A stretch of 64,000 nucleotides of DNA from Bradyrhizobium sp. (GCA_028290305.1 JAQGKC010000429.1:112612-176611), one strand, 5' to 3'. Counted from the stretch's first letter, positions 7,149 through 15,936 are shown. Numbers and translations are program-made. Notes: generated by a model from the sequence alone, not told the origin.

Positions 7149-9371
7149 CTAGGCCGAACGCTGCAGCTTGTCCAGCGTGATCGGGAGATCGCGCACGCGC
7201 TTGCCGGTGGCGTGATAGATCGCGTTTGCGATGGCTGCGGCAACGCCGACGATACCGATTTCACCTAGGCCCTTGATGCCGAGTGGATTGACGATCTCGT
7301 CCGGTTCGTCGACGAAGATCACCTTGATGTCGTGCACATCGGCATTCACCGGCACGTGGTACTCGGCGATGTTGGCGTTCATGATGCGGCCGAGCTTGTG
7401 GTCGTACACCGTCTCCTCGTGCAGCGCCATGCCGATGCCCCACACGACGCTGCCCATGATCTGGCTGTGCGCGGTCTTGGTGTTCAGGATGCGCCCGGCC
7501 GCGATCGCGCTGACGACGCGGGTGACACGGATCACACCGAGCTGCTCATCCACCTTCACTTCGGCGAACACCGCCGAATGGGTGTTGCGCGCGTGCGACT
7601 TGTCATCCGGGAAGCTGTTGGTTTTTTCCTTTTCGATCCTGTCGATCGCGCTGTGCCGCATCGCGTCGGCGATCGAGACTGTGCGGCTCGCATCCTGCTT
7701 GCTGACGAGCTTGCCGTCCGCGAGTACGACGTCTTCAGGTTTTGCGTTTGCCAAAGGCGAATCCTTCACAGCCTTCGCCAGAATCAGCAGTTCCTTGCGG
7801 ACCTCTTCGGCCGTCGTGGCGACCGCGTGCGACGCCGAGGCCGCCATCCACGACCCGCCTTCCACCGGCGCTTCGGGAAGGGTCGAGTCGCCGAGCTTGA
7901 TGCTGATGTTCTCGATCGGCAGGCCCAGCGCGTCGGCCGCAACCTGCGCTAGGATCGTGTAGGTGCCGGTGCCGATGTCGGACGCCGCGCAGGATACCTC
8001 CGCGTGCCCGTTCGCAGACAGCACGATGCGAGCGGCCACCGGCATCTGCAATGCGTCCCAGATACCCGTCGCCATGCCCCAGCCGACCAGATCCTTGCCG
8101 TCGCGCATCGAGCGCGGTTGCGCCTTGCGCTTGTCCCAGCCGAAGGCTTCGGCGCCCTGGCGGTAGCATTCACGCAGTTGCTTGCTGGTATAAGGAACGT
8201 CCTCGTTCTGGTCCCGATCCGAGTAGCAGCGTAGCCGCAACTCTACGGGATCGAGCTTCAGAGCCACGGCAAGCTCGTCCATCGCGCTTTCGAGCGCATA
8301 AACGCCGGTGGCAGCGCCAGGCGCGCGCATGTCGCTGGAGGTCGGGACATCCAGCCGCGCCAATTTGTGCACATATTTCGCATTGGCGGATTTGTAGAGC
8401 TGCGCCGCCCAACCGGTATCGTTGCGGGAGAAGTCTTCGAATTGCGACGTGACGGCGATCGCCTCGTGGGTGATCGCGTCAAGTGTTCCGCCGGCGTTCG
8501 CACCGAGCGCAAGGCGCTCGATGGTCGCCGGCCGATAGCCGAGCCCATACATCTGCTGCCGCGTCAGCACGAGACGCACCGAGCGTTCCAGCGCCAGCGC
8601 CCCGAGCACGGCCAGCACCGCCTGATATTGCGGACGGAGTCCTGCGCCGAACGCGCCGCCGACGAACGGCGATATCACGCGCAAATCGCCCGCCTTCATG
8701 TTGAACACGCTGCACAGATAGCGCTGCACGTTCTGCACGCCCTGCGTCTTGTCATAGACGGTAAGCTTGCCGCCGCCGTCCCACATCACGGTGGAGGCAA
8801 ACAATTCCATCGGGTTGTGATGCTCGGTCGGGATGAAATATTCGGCCTCGTGACGCACGTCGGCGGCCGCGTAGGCTTTCTGCGCGTTGCCGTGCGGCTT
8901 GTCCGGCTTCTCGACGACAAACGCCTGATCGCGCTGCTTGTACAGGTCGGTGACGAATGCCTGCTTTTCATACTCGACGTGCACCAGGGACGCCGCGTAG
9001 CGCGCGATCTCCCATTCTTCGGCCAGCACCAGCGCGATCGGCTGGCCACTGAACATGATCTTGTCGTCGTAGAGCGGACGGAACGGCGAACCTTCTTCCG
9101 GTGCGACATCGTCCTTCCAGGCCTTGTCCGAGCCGGCCATGCGCGGCCGGTTCTCGTGGGTGATCACATCGAGCACGCCTTCGACACGCAGCGCGGCGCT
9201 GGCGTCGATGCGCGCGATGCGGCCACGGGGAATCGCCGACTCGACGACGCTGCCATAGGCGAGGCCGTTGCTGTTGAAGTCGCCGGCATACTTGGCTTCG
9301 CCAGTGACCTTGGCGCGGCCGTCGACGCGAGAGATGGAAGTACCGATGTAAGGTGCCATTGGTCTGCTCAC
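7149..9371 (-). CDS. Aldehyde oxidoreductase, molybdenum-binding subunit (xanthine dehydrogenase family, PaoC-like)
   Basis: A 740-residue large subunit of the xanthine oxidase family. Seen: the N-terminal a/b hammerhead domain (GRAKVTGEAKYAGDF, about 14-130), the FVGGAFGAG cofactor-binding motif, MRAPGAATGVYALESAMDE, and the C-terminal GLGEIGI motif whose Glu704 would be the catalytic base. Length fits E. coli PaoC/YagR (about 730) rather than eukaryotic fused enzymes. A GTG start at 9371 with AGGA upstream is used; an ATG four codons on is possible. It is the last gene of a three-gene operon with FAD and 2Fe-2S subunits. The family hydroxylates aldehydes or aromatic substrates at a molybdenum centre; the exact substrate is not readable. 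Confidence 0.92.
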   Translation of the reverse strand: MSRPMAPYIGTSISRVDGRAKVTGEAKYAGDFNSNGLAYGSVVESAIPRGRIARIDASAALRVEGVLDVITHENRPRMAGSDKAWKDDVAPEEGSPFRPLYDDKIMFSGQPIALVLAEEWEIARYAASLVHVEYEKQAFVTDLYKQRDQAFVVEKPDKPHGNAQKAYAAADVRHEAEYFIPTEHHNPMELFASTVMWDGGGKLTVYDKTQGVQNVQRYLCSVFNMKAGDLRVISPFVGGAFGAGLRPQYQAVLAVLGALALERSVRLVLTRQQMYGLGYRPATIERLALGANAGGTLDAITHEAIAVTSQFEDFSRNDTGWAAQLYKSANAKYVHKLARLDVPTSSDMRAPGAATGVYALESAMDELAVALKLDPVELRLRCYSDRDQNEDVPYTSKQLRECYRQGAEAFGWDKRKAQPRSMRDGKDLVGWGMATGIWDALQMPVAARIVLSANGHAEVSCAASDIGTGTYTILAQVAADALGLPIENISIKLGDSTLPEAPVEGGSWMAASASHAVATTAEEVRKELLILAKAVKDSPLANAKPEDVVLADGKLVSKQDASRTVSIADAMRHSAIDRIEKEKTNSFPDDKSHARNTHSAVFAEVKVDEQLGVIRVTRVVSAIAAGRILNTKTAHSQIMGSVVWGIGMALHEETVYDHKLGRIMNANIAEYHVPVNADVHDIKVIFVDEPDEIVNPLGIKGLGEIGIVGVAAAIANAIYHATGKRVRDLPITLDKLQRSA

Positions 9372-9412
9372 TTGTTCCTGTGGAGCTACGATTGCGCCTT
9401 GCCGTAGGGCGC

Positions 9413-10429
9413 TTACCGGATTTTCTTGTTCGACTGCGATTGAGGCGTCGCTTGCGCGGCCTGAGTCAGCGCCCGGATGATGCCACGGCGCGCCAGATCG
9501 ATTTTGAAGGTGTTATGCTCGAACCCCCTAGCGTCGCGCAGCAGAACATCGGCGGCGCGTCTGAAATTTTCTTCGTTGGGCGCCTGGCCCTTCAGGGCAG
9601 CTTCCGCCGCCGTATCGCGCCAAGGTTTGTGGGCGACGCCGCCGAGAGCCAGACGGGCGTCCTTGATCGTGCCGCCTTCGAGTTCCAGCGCCGCCGCGAT
9701 CGAGACCAGCGCGAACGCATAGGAGAGCCGATCGCGGATTTTCAGGTAGGAGTAGTTCGTCGCAAACCCCTGCGCCGGCAGTTCAACTGCAATGACAATT
9801 TCGTCCGGGTGCAAATTGGTATCGACTTCAGGTGTCTGCCCGGGAAGACGATGGAAGTCCGCAAACGCCATCACGCGCGTTCCAGCCGGTCCCGTCACGC
9901 GCACCGTTGCATCGAGGGCTGCGAGTGCGACGCACATGTCGGATGGATGCGTCGCGATGCAGGCTTCGCTGGTGCCGAGGATCGCATGACCGCGGTTGAC
10001 GCCGCCGATGGCCGAGCATCCGGTGCCCGGCTGGCGCTTGTTACAGGGCGTCGCGGTATCATAGAAATAGGCGCACCGCGTGCGTTGCAGGAGATTGCCG
10101 CCGGTCGATGCCATGTTGCGCAACTGCGCCGAAGCTCCGGCGAGGATCGCGCTTGATAGCAGCGGATAGCGCTGCTCGATCAGCGGGTGCCAGGCGAGAT
10201 CGGAATTTGGCACCAGCGCGCCGATGCGCAGCCCTCCGTTCGCCGTCTCCCCGACATCCCTAAGCGGCAACCGCGTAATATCGATCAGCCGCGAGGGGCG
10301 TTCGACATCGTCCTTCATCAGGTCGACGAGGTTGGTGCCGCCCGCGATGAATTTGGCGGTCGGGTCGGCGGCGATCAGACGCACCGCGTCGGCCACATCG
10401 TTTGCTCGCGCATACTGGAAGTTGATCAT
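9413..10429 (-). CDS. Aldehyde oxidoreductase, FAD-binding subunit (PaoB-like)
   Basis: A 338-residue flavoprotein subunit. FAD motifs AGGTNL (29-34) and STGGNLLQ (108-115) are visible, and the C-terminal CO-dehydrogenase-flavoprotein domain follows. Four cysteines (119, 129, 138 and 157, in the segments [19 protein letters not shown] and SEAC) match the inserted loop that carries an extra 4Fe-4S cluster in E. coli PaoB and in 4-hydroxybenzoyl-CoA reductase. The ATG at 10429 is chosen because it overlaps the upstream stop as ATGA; the reading frame is open much further upstream but that part is the shadow of the iron-sulfur gene. It passes electrons from the molybdenum centre via the iron-sulfur clusters to an acceptor. 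Confidence 0.9.
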   Translation of the reverse strand: MINFQYARANDVADAVRLIAADPTAKFIAGGTNLVDLMKDDVERPSRLIDITRLPLRDVGETANGGLRIGALVPNSDLAWHPLIEQRYPLLSSAILAGASAQLRNMASTGGNLLQRTRCAYFYDTATPCNKRQPGTGCSAIGGVNRGHAILGTSEACIATHPSDMCVALAALDATVRVTGPAGTRVMAFADFHRLPGQTPEVDTNLHPDEIVIAVELPAQGFATNYSYLKIRDRLSYAFALVSIAAALELEGGTIKDARLALGGVAHKPWRDTAAEAALKGQAPNEENFRRAADVLLRDARGFEHNTFKIDLARRGIIRALTQAAQATPQSQSNKKIR

Positions 10430-10932
10430 GATTGCCTCGCCTGCTGGATCGCCGCCACGATGTTCGGATAGGCGCCGCAACGGCAGATATTTCCGCTCAT
10501 CAGTTCGCGGATTTCGTCGGGGCTGTTCGCTTTGCCTTCGGCGATCAGGCCGACGGCCGAGCAGATCTGTCCCGGCGTGCAATAGCCGCACTGGAACGCA
10601 TCATGGTCGATGAACGCCTGCTGGACTGGATGCAGCGCGTCCTTTGCCGCAAGGCCCTCGATGGTGGTGATTTTGGCGCCATCCTTCATGACGGCAAGTG
10701 TGAGACAGGAATTGACGCGCCGCCCGTCGACCAGAACCGTGCAGGCGCCGCATTGACCGTGGTCGCAGCCCTTCTTGGTCCCGGTTAGATTCAGATGATC
10801 GCGCAACGCGTCCAGCAGCGTGGTCCACGGTGCTATTTTGAGCTGGGTCTCGACGTCATTGACGGTGAGGGCGACAGTTATTTTTTGGGGCGCCGGAATA
10901 GTCGCTTGCGTAACGGTATTTGTGCGCGTCAT
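10426..10932 (-). CDS. Aldehyde oxidoreductase, 2Fe-2S subunit (PaoA-like)
   Basis: A 168-residue protein with two 2Fe-2S clusters: the plant-ferredoxin-like cluster uses Cys56, 61, 64 and 76 ([10 protein letters not shown]), the second uses Cys115, 118, 150 and 152 (CGYCTPG and CRCGAYPNI). It is the first gene of the operon and overlaps the FAD subunit by four bases. E. coli PaoA carries a twin-arginine signal; here the N-terminus ([16 protein letters not shown]) has no twin-arginine motif or hydrophobic core, so the complex is probably cytosolic. No PaoD/XdhC-type maturation gene is adjacent. The ribosome binding site AGGAG precedes the ATG. Confidence 0.92.
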   Translation of the reverse strand: MTRTNTVTQATIPAPQKITVALTVNDVETQLKIAPWTTLLDALRDHLNLTGTKKGCDHGQCGACTVLVDGRRVNSCLTLAVMKDGAKITTIEGLAAKDALHPVQQAFIDHDAFQCGYCTPGQICSAVGLIAEGKANSPDEIRELMSGNICRCGAYPNIVAAIQQARQS

Positions 10933-10975
10933 GGTTCGTTACTCCTCCGGTACAATGTGGGGCCGAGCCATCGTC

Positions 10976-11008
10976 TGAGATGCATCTCAAAGCGAAATCT
11001 CTTTCGCT
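10976..11008. promoter_or_regulatory. Two palindromes in the leader of the aldehyde oxidoreductase operon
   Basis: A perfect 14-base palindrome TGAGATGCATCTCA (10976-10989) is followed at once by a perfect 7-bp inverted repeat AGCGAAA-TCTC-TTTCGCT (10991-11008). They sit 44-76 bases upstream of the first start codon. The first looks like a dimeric regulator site, the second could form an RNA hairpin. No known regulator was recognised. Confidence 0.45.
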
Positions 11009-11287
11009 ACATGTTGCGGAACATTCTCATCTAATTTCTTTTCAATTTGAACGGCGCTTGCGCAATCGCACCTGAACTCAAACCGTGGTGAGGCTTCGCC
11101 TATCGCGATTAACTTCACGGTCTTTCGAATAAAGCGTGCAATCTTGAAAACAGGCCAATCATTTTCGAATGACAGCTACAACGCCGGGCACATTACGATT
11201 GAGTCCAGTTTGATTTGGGAGTGCGGCCTTTCCGGGGCTGAGGCTGCGGTCGCAGGTCGCACCGATGCGTCTTGAACGAGGGCCGGG
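11009..11287. other. Non-coding stretch upstream of the aldehyde oxidoreductase operon
   Basis: The gap from 10933 to 11351 is 419 bases. Apart from the two palindromes near 11000 and a terminator near 11300 nothing convincing is seen. The operon promoter should lie around 11009-11100, which is AT-richer than the surroundings (for example CATCTAATTTCTTTTCAATTT). Confidence 0.4.
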
Positions 11288-11320
11288 AAATCAAAGAAAG
11301 CGGCCAATCCGGCCGCCTTC
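11288..11320 (-). terminator. Probable intrinsic terminator of the Gly/His-rich gene
   Basis: Read on the minus strand, GCGGCC-GGATT-GGCCGC forms a 6-bp GC stem followed by TTTCTTTGATTT. It lies about 35 bases after the stop of the gene at 11352-11792 and suits its direction. Confidence 0.65.
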
Positions 11321-11351
11321 TTCGTCCTTCTTCGTCTCGCTAAACTATTGG

Positions 11352-11792
11352 TTACTGGCAGAGATGCCGCCGTCCGTCTTCGCCGCGGAACCAGGTTCCC
11401 GGCTGGCAGGCGAAATCGCCGTTGCCGTAATAGGGCGCGGGCGCGTAACCATCGTCGTAATCGTAAGCGTAGGAATCGCCATAATACGGATAGTAGCCGC
11501 CGTAATAGCCGAGGCCTCCGAGCGCTGCGCCGGCGACGATGCCGGCTCCAATCCCGCGCCCGAACCCGCCACGGTGGAATCCGCCGCCATGGAAGCCGCC
11601 GCCGTGAAATCCACCACCGGCGAAGTGAGCGCCGCCGAAGCCACCGCCACCGAAATGCGCGCCGCCGCCACCCATATGTCCGCCTCCGCCGCCGCCGCCA
11701 TGTCCGCCGCCACCGCCTCGTGCGAGTGCCGGGGATGCTGCTGCCAGGGCGATCGCCAGACAGGCCGCGCCTATCGTTCCTAACTTTCTCAT
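11352..11792 (-). CDS. Gly/His-rich exported protein of unknown function
   Basis: 146 residues. The first 24 form a signal peptide (MRKLGTIGAACLAIALAAASPALA). Residues about 25-83 are a low-complexity run of Gly, His and Phe with repeated GGGF and HGGGFH units. Then comes a glycine-zipper-like hydrophobic patch (GAGIVAGAALGG), a Tyr-rich segment (YYGGYYPYYGDSYAYDY), and a C-terminal FACQPGTWFRGEDGRRHLC with two cysteines, recalling the BA14K-type tail. AGGAGA lies 10 bases before the ATG. Such proteins are common in Bradyrhizobium-like genomes; surface or metal-related roles have been guessed from the histidines but nothing here proves one. Confidence 0.75.
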   Translation of the reverse strand: MRKLGTIGAACLAIALAAASPALARGGGGGHGGGGGGGHMGGGGAHFGGGGFGGAHFAGGGFHGGGFHGGGFHRGGFGRGIGAGIVAGAALGGLGYYGGYYPYYGDSYAYDYDDGYAPAPYYGNGDFACQPGTWFRGEDGRRHLCQ

Positions 11793-11973
11793 GATTGTTT
11801 CTCCTGATGATTAGTCGAAGAGCAAACAGTCCGCCGTCTCAAACGTTCCGATCTAACGGCGTTGTGATGCAGCGAAGCCACGCTGCAGCCCGCCTCGCGA
11901 CGCCATGAATTCGTGGTGTTGCATCGAATTTCAGAGTCGGAAATAGTCTCCATCAAGCGGAGGTTTGGTTGGA

Positions 11974-13032
11974 ATGTCTGAACAGGTTGCGCTTGTCATC
12001 GGGCCGACCGGTGCTACCGGCGGTCCGCTCGCAGCCGCATTGGCGCGCCATTCCGGCTGGCGGGTTTACGGGATGTCACGCACCGTGCCTTCAGGCGAGG
12101 CGCCTTTCATCCATATCGCGGCCGATCTGACCGATCCCGCATCCTGCAGGCGCGCTTTGGCGGCGATCGAACCGGTGACGCATGCTTTTTTCGCCGCGCG
12201 TGCGCCATTCCGCGAAGGCGGTGTCGAGGACGTCGAGAGCAATGTCGCCATGTTGGCCGCGACGCTGGACGCGCTCGAAACGCGCTCGGATGCGCTTGAG
12301 CACGTTCACTTGCTCGAAGGCATCAAGTGGTACGGCATGCATCTCGGTCCTTATCCGACGCCGTCGCGCGAAGACGATCCCCGGCATCCGCCGCCAAACT
12401 TTTATTACAATCAGCAGGACCTTTTGAGCGAGCGCGCGGCGCGGGCGCGCTGGAGCTGGTCGGCATCGCGGCCGTCCTATATCTGCGACTTCGCCCCTCG
12501 CCGCGCCAGAAACCTGATTACGGTTCTCGGCGCTTACGCTGCGATTTGCCGGGAGCTCAACGTGCCGCTGGATTTCCCCGGAAGTGCTGCCGGCTATTCC
12601 GTGCTGTCCGAATTGTCGGACGCGACTTGTCTTGCGGAAGCGATCATTTTTGTCTCGACGCATGAGGCGGGGAAGAACGCGGCGTTCAATGTCACCAACG
12701 GTGATTGCTTTCGTTGGTGTCAGGTCTGGCCGTTGCTGGCGCGATGGTTCGGTGTGCGCTGCGGCGTGCCGCGCCATATAAAGCTTGCGACCTGGATGGC
12801 TGACAAGGGGCCGGTCTGGGACAGGATCGTCGAACGGCACGGACTGGAACGGCGTTCGCTTGAAAGCCTGGCGTCTTGGGAGTTCGCTGATTTCGTGTTC
12901 GCCAAGGAATGGGATTTGCTGTCCGATACCGGCCGGCTGAGGCGCGCAGGGTTCAATACGAGCGTCGATACGATGGCCATGATCCGCGATCAATTGGACA
13001 GGTATCGCGACGCGAAGCTGCTGCCGCGCTAG
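11974..13032 (+). CDS. SDR-family NAD(P)H reductase of the PRISE (progesterone 5-beta-reductase/iridoid synthase-like) group
   Basis: 352 residues. The N-terminal Rossmann motif is GPTGATGGPLA (residues about 10-20), followed by YGMSRTVP for the cofactor phosphate region. The segment GIKWYGMHLGPYPTP and then PPNFYYNQQDLL match the PRISE group, in which the lysine and tyrosine take the place of the usual YxxxK pair. Family members reduce enones or act as general aldehyde/ketone reductases; bacterial members are mostly uncharacterised. The ATG at 11974 is chosen because GGAGG lies ten bases upstream; an in-frame TTG at 11965 is too close to it. It stands alone. An 11-base G run follows the stop codon directly. 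Confidence 0.85.
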   Translation: MSEQVALVIGPTGATGGPLAAALARHSGWRVYGMSRTVPSGEAPFIHIAADLTDPASCRRALAAIEPVTHAFFAARAPFREGGVEDVESNVAMLAATLDALETRSDALEHVHLLEGIKWYGMHLGPYPTPSREDDPRHPPPNFYYNQQDLLSERAARARWSWSASRPSYICDFAPRRARNLITVLGAYAAICRELNVPLDFPGSAAGYSVLSELSDATCLAEAIIFVSTHEAGKNAAFNVTNGDCFRWCQVWPLLARWFGVRCGVPRHIKLATWMADKGPVWDRIVERHGLERRSLESLASWEFADFVFAKEWDLLSDTGRLRRAGFNTSVDTMAMIRDQLDRYRDAKLLPR

Positions 13033-13102
13033 AGGGGGGGGGGGCAGCTGGAATCACGCCAATCCCCTGGATTCCAAGGGGCGGCGGGTTGCCGCCGGCC
13101 GG

Positions 13103-13135
13103 AAATAGGCTTGAAATAGGCTTGAAATAAGCTTG
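13103..13135 (+). repeat. Three tandem copies of an 11-bp unit upstream of the HU gene
   Basis: AAATAGGCTTG, AAATAGGCTTG and AAATAAGCTTG follow one another without gaps, about 100 bases before the HU start codon. The 11-base period puts all copies on one face of the helix. It could be a regulatory array or simple slippage product. Confidence 0.7.
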
Positions 13136-13232
13136 GCCACCAACAAAAACTGTGCAGATCGCGCCAAGTGCTGTTTTCCCCGCAGGATTTCCCAATACTG
13201 TCCCTGACGCGAATCAACTTACAGGAGACAAA

Positions 13233-13532
13233 ATGGCAGTACAGATGACGAAATCGCAGCTGATCGAGAAGATCTCTGCCGAGACCGAAGTAGCAAAGAA
13301 GGACGTCAAGGGCGTGCTGGAGACGCTGGCGACCGTCGGCTATAAAGAGCTGAAGAAAGCCGGCGTCTTCCTGGTTCCGGGATTTGCCAAGTTCGTCGTT
13401 ATCAAAAAGCCCGCCACCAAGGCGCGGCAGGGCACAAATCCATTCACCGGAGAAGCGATGACGTTCAAGGCCAAACCGGCCCGGAAGATCGTCAGGGCGC
13501 GCCCGGTCAAGGCGGCGAAAGACGCGGTATAG
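13233..13532 (+). CDS. HU family DNA-binding protein
   Basis: A 99-residue histone-like protein. The HU/IHF fold is clear: helical N-terminal half (KSQLIEKISAETEVAKKDVKGVLE), GFAKFVVIKK strand, then the DNA-binding arm with ARQGTNPFTGE, matching the conserved R-x-G-x-NPxTGE signature. The tail is rich in Lys, Arg and Ala, as in alphaproteobacterial HU proteins. It binds and bends DNA as a dimer in the nucleoid. AGGAGA precedes the ATG by seven bases. It is monocistronic, followed by a strong terminator. The open frame extends upstream to 13152 but without a ribosome binding site. Confidence 0.93.
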   Translation: MAVQMTKSQLIEKISAETEVAKKDVKGVLETLATVGYKELKKAGVFLVPGFAKFVVIKKPATKARQGTNPFTGEAMTFKAKPARKIVRARPVKAAKDAV

Positions 13533-13536
13533 TGTT

Positions 13537-13560
13537 AAAAGGCCCCTAGCGGGGCCTTTT
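13537..13560 (+). terminator. Intrinsic terminator of the HU gene
   Basis: AAAAGGCCCC-TAGC-GGGGCCTTTT forms a perfect 10-bp stem with an A-run before and a T-run after, five bases behind the stop codon. It is symmetrical and could act in both directions. Confidence 0.92.
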
Positions 13561-13784
13561 GCATTAGGGGGCGGCTGTTTTCGCTATCCGACGTGGTCGC
13601 CGGGGCCTAGGCCGCCTGCGCCCAGGCGAGCAGTGTTACGGATGCCCCATGGTCCTCACCATGGGCGATGCCGGCATATCTGGGTGACCGACACGGCAGC
13701 CAAAGGCAATGGCTCGTGCTGCCGTGAACGTTTTGCCCATGAACAAAAACTTGGGTGCCGGATCGAATTGCGCAATAAGTAGCG

Positions 13785-15380
13785 ATGCCAAGCGAGCGCG
13801 TACCCGTGACCCGGCGTGATCTGCTGTCGCTGATCGGAGCGGTCTCCGGCAGCGCCGCGATGTATCATGCGATGACGAGCCTCGGGTTCGCGTCCGACTC
13901 CGGATACAGGGGCCCGATCAAGCTCGATGGCGATCCGAAGGGCGCTTCCGTCCTGATCCTCGGCGCCGGGCTTGCCGGCATGACGGCGGCGCTGGAGTTG
14001 CGCAAGGCCGGCTACAGCGTCCGGATTCTGGAGTTCAACAGCCGGGCGGGCGGCCGCAACTGGACCTTGCGGGGCGGGGATTCATTCACCGAACTCGGTG
14101 GCTTCAAACAGACCTGCGAATTCGATCAGGGCCTTTACATCAATCCCGGCCCATGGCGGATTCCTTATCACCATCGTGCGCTTCTCGATTATTGCAGGCG
14201 CCTGGGCGTCGCGCTCGAACCGTTCATTCAGCTCAATCACAACGCGCTCCTGCATACGACCGGGGCGTTCGGCGGCGCTCCGCAACGCATTCGCGACATC
14301 AAGACCGATTTCCAGGGACAGATTTCGGAATTGCTCGCCAAGGCCACACAGCAGGGCAAGCTTGACGAAGCTGTATCGAGAGAGGATCGCGAGATCCTGA
14401 TGGAGGCACTGCGGTCATGGGGCGCGCTCGACGCCAACTATGCTTACAAGGCCAATCTGATTTCCGCTGACTTTCGCGGTTACGCCAAGAATCCGGGCGG
14501 GGGCGTCGGCGCGGCGCCGGTCGCGGGCGAGCCGATCGGTCTGTCGGATATCCTCAAATCCCGGCTCTGGCGCTACCTGCAGAATTTCGCGCTTCACACC
14601 TTCCAGACCACGATGTTTCAGCCGGTGGGTGGCATGGACATGATCGGCAAGGCGTTCGCCAGGGAAGTCGGCGATGTCATTCGCTACGACGCGAAGGTGA
14701 CCCGGGTACAGCAGGATGCCAGTGGTGTCACCGTCACCTACACCGACCTCAAGTCGCCGGCGAGCCCGCAACAGGCCAAGGCGGATTGGTGCATCTGCAC
14801 GATTCCGCTTTCGATTCTGAGCCAGCTTCCGATCGATGTCGGCGGTCGCATGAAAGCCGCCATCGACGCCGTGCCCTACGCGGCGTCGGTCAAGATCGGC
14901 CTGCAGTTCAAGCGGCGGTTCTGGGAAGAGGACGAGGCGATCTATGGCGGCATCAGCTACACCGACCTGCCGATCCGGCAGATCGCCTATCCCAACACCG
15001 GCTTCAACAGCGCGGGCAAGGGCGTGCTGCTCGGAGCCTATCTGTTCGACGGCGCGAACGCCTACGAATTCACGTCGATGCCGCCGGCCGAGCGGATCGC
15101 CCGCGCGGTCGAATTCGGCGCCAGCATTCATCCGCAATACCCAGCCGAATTCGAGAACGGCGTCGCCGTTGCCTGGCATCGCATGCCCTTTACCTTGGGC
15201 TGCTCCGGCGACTGGACCGACGGAGCACGGGTGGAGCACTACGATAATCTCTGCCAAATCGATGGCCGGATCATGCTGGCGGGCGAACACGCGTCCTACA
15301 TTCCGGCGTGGCAGGAGGGCGCTATTCTATCGTCGCTCAACGCCATCACCCGGCTGCATGATCGCGTGGTCAACGGTTAG
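13785..15380 (+). CDS. Flavin-containing amine oxidase/dehydrogenase with Tat-like signal
   Basis: 531 residues. The N-terminus carries TRRDLL (9-14) followed by a moderately hydrophobic stretch, a likely twin-arginine export signal. The FAD motif GAGLAGMTAALELRKAGY lies at about 60-77 and the second dinucleotide-fold block EFNSRAGGRN after it; the C-terminal GRIMLAGEHASYIPAWQEGAI is the typical FAD-closing motif of monoamine and L-amino-acid oxidases. A cytochrome c gene follows 40 bases later in the same direction. By analogy with NicA2 and its partner CycN, the enzyme may be a dehydrogenase that passes electrons to cytochrome c in the periplasm; that is inference. The amine substrate is unknown. 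Confidence 0.88.
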   Translation: MPSERVPVTRRDLLSLIGAVSGSAAMYHAMTSLGFASDSGYRGPIKLDGDPKGASVLILGAGLAGMTAALELRKAGYSVRILEFNSRAGGRNWTLRGGDSFTELGGFKQTCEFDQGLYINPGPWRIPYHHRALLDYCRRLGVALEPFIQLNHNALLHTTGAFGGAPQRIRDIKTDFQGQISELLAKATQQGKLDEAVSREDREILMEALRSWGALDANYAYKANLISADFRGYAKNPGGGVGAAPVAGEPIGLSDILKSRLWRYLQNFALHTFQTTMFQPVGGMDMIGKAFAREVGDVIRYDAKVTRVQQDASGVTVTYTDLKSPASPQQAKADWCICTIPLSILSQLPIDVGGRMKAAIDAVPYAASVKIGLQFKRRFWEEDEAIYGGISYTDLPIRQIAYPNTGFNSAGKGVLLGAYLFDGANAYEFTSMPPAERIARAVEFGASIHPQYPAEFENGVAVAWHRMPFTLGCSGDWTDGARVEHYDNLCQIDGRIMLAGEHASYIPAWQEGAILSSLNAITRLHDRVVNG

Positions 15381-15420
15381 TGTCATGTTATCGGGGTGAT
15401 GTTCCGCTGATGTTGTCCGG

Positions 15421-15855
15421 ATGATGCCAGGAAATGTGAAACGCGGCGCTGCCTTTACCGTGACGACGGTCGCGGCGCTTTCGCTATGGTCGCTTGCGGC
15501 GCCTGCGCAAAACGATGTGCCCTCGGCTTTCCGATCTGCATTAAGCGCGGGCTACAGGTTTTCCGAAATGACGGGCGAGAAATTGTTCGCCAACGTTTGC
15601 CAGGGCTGCCACATGTCCGACGGCAAGGGTGCGGCGGGCGCCGGAACCTATCCTTCGCTGGCCGGGGACCAGGCTCTCAAAGCCAGTGGGTATCCGATCG
15701 AGATCGTTGTCAACGGGCGACACGGGATGCCTCCATTCGGGGCGATGATGAGCGACGATCAAATTGCCGCCGTGGTGAATTATCTGCGGACGCATTTCGA
15801 CAACAATTATCAAGATGCCGTGACAGCCGTGGATGTACAAGCCGTCCGCCGATAG
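15421..15855 (+). CDS. Periplasmic class I-type cytochrome c
   Basis: 144 residues with a signal peptide (hydrophobic core to about residue 30, cleavage near APAQ). One haem site, CQGCH (Cys60, Cys63, His64), and a methionine ligand in HGMPPFG (Met103). The fold length and the DDQIAAVVNYLRTHF C-terminal helix suit a monohaem cytochrome c of alcohol-dehydrogenase or CycN type. It lies 40 bases behind the amine oxidase gene and is probably cotranscribed, which suggests it takes electrons from that enzyme. No strong ribosome binding site precedes the ATG. Confidence 0.9.
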   Translation: MMPGNVKRGAAFTVTTVAALSLWSLAAPAQNDVPSAFRSALSAGYRFSEMTGEKLFANVCQGCHMSDGKGAAGAGTYPSLAGDQALKASGYPIEIVVNGRHGMPPFGAMMSDDQIAAVVNYLRTHFDNNYQDAVTAVDVQAVRR

Positions 15856-15936
15856 AAGCCTGGAACGATACCTTGCCAGCGAACCGGTTACCTGTCTGAA
15901 TTAACCCGATGGAAGTCACTTCGTGGGAGGGCGAGG

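Noticed and set aside
12091..12993. Minus-strand open frame of 300 codons
   Set aside because: Antisense to the PRISE-type reductase, which has a good start site and recognisable motifs.
13103..13135. CRISPR-like array
   Set aside because: Units are 11 bases with no spacers; it is a plain tandem repeat. No other array-like pattern was found in the window.
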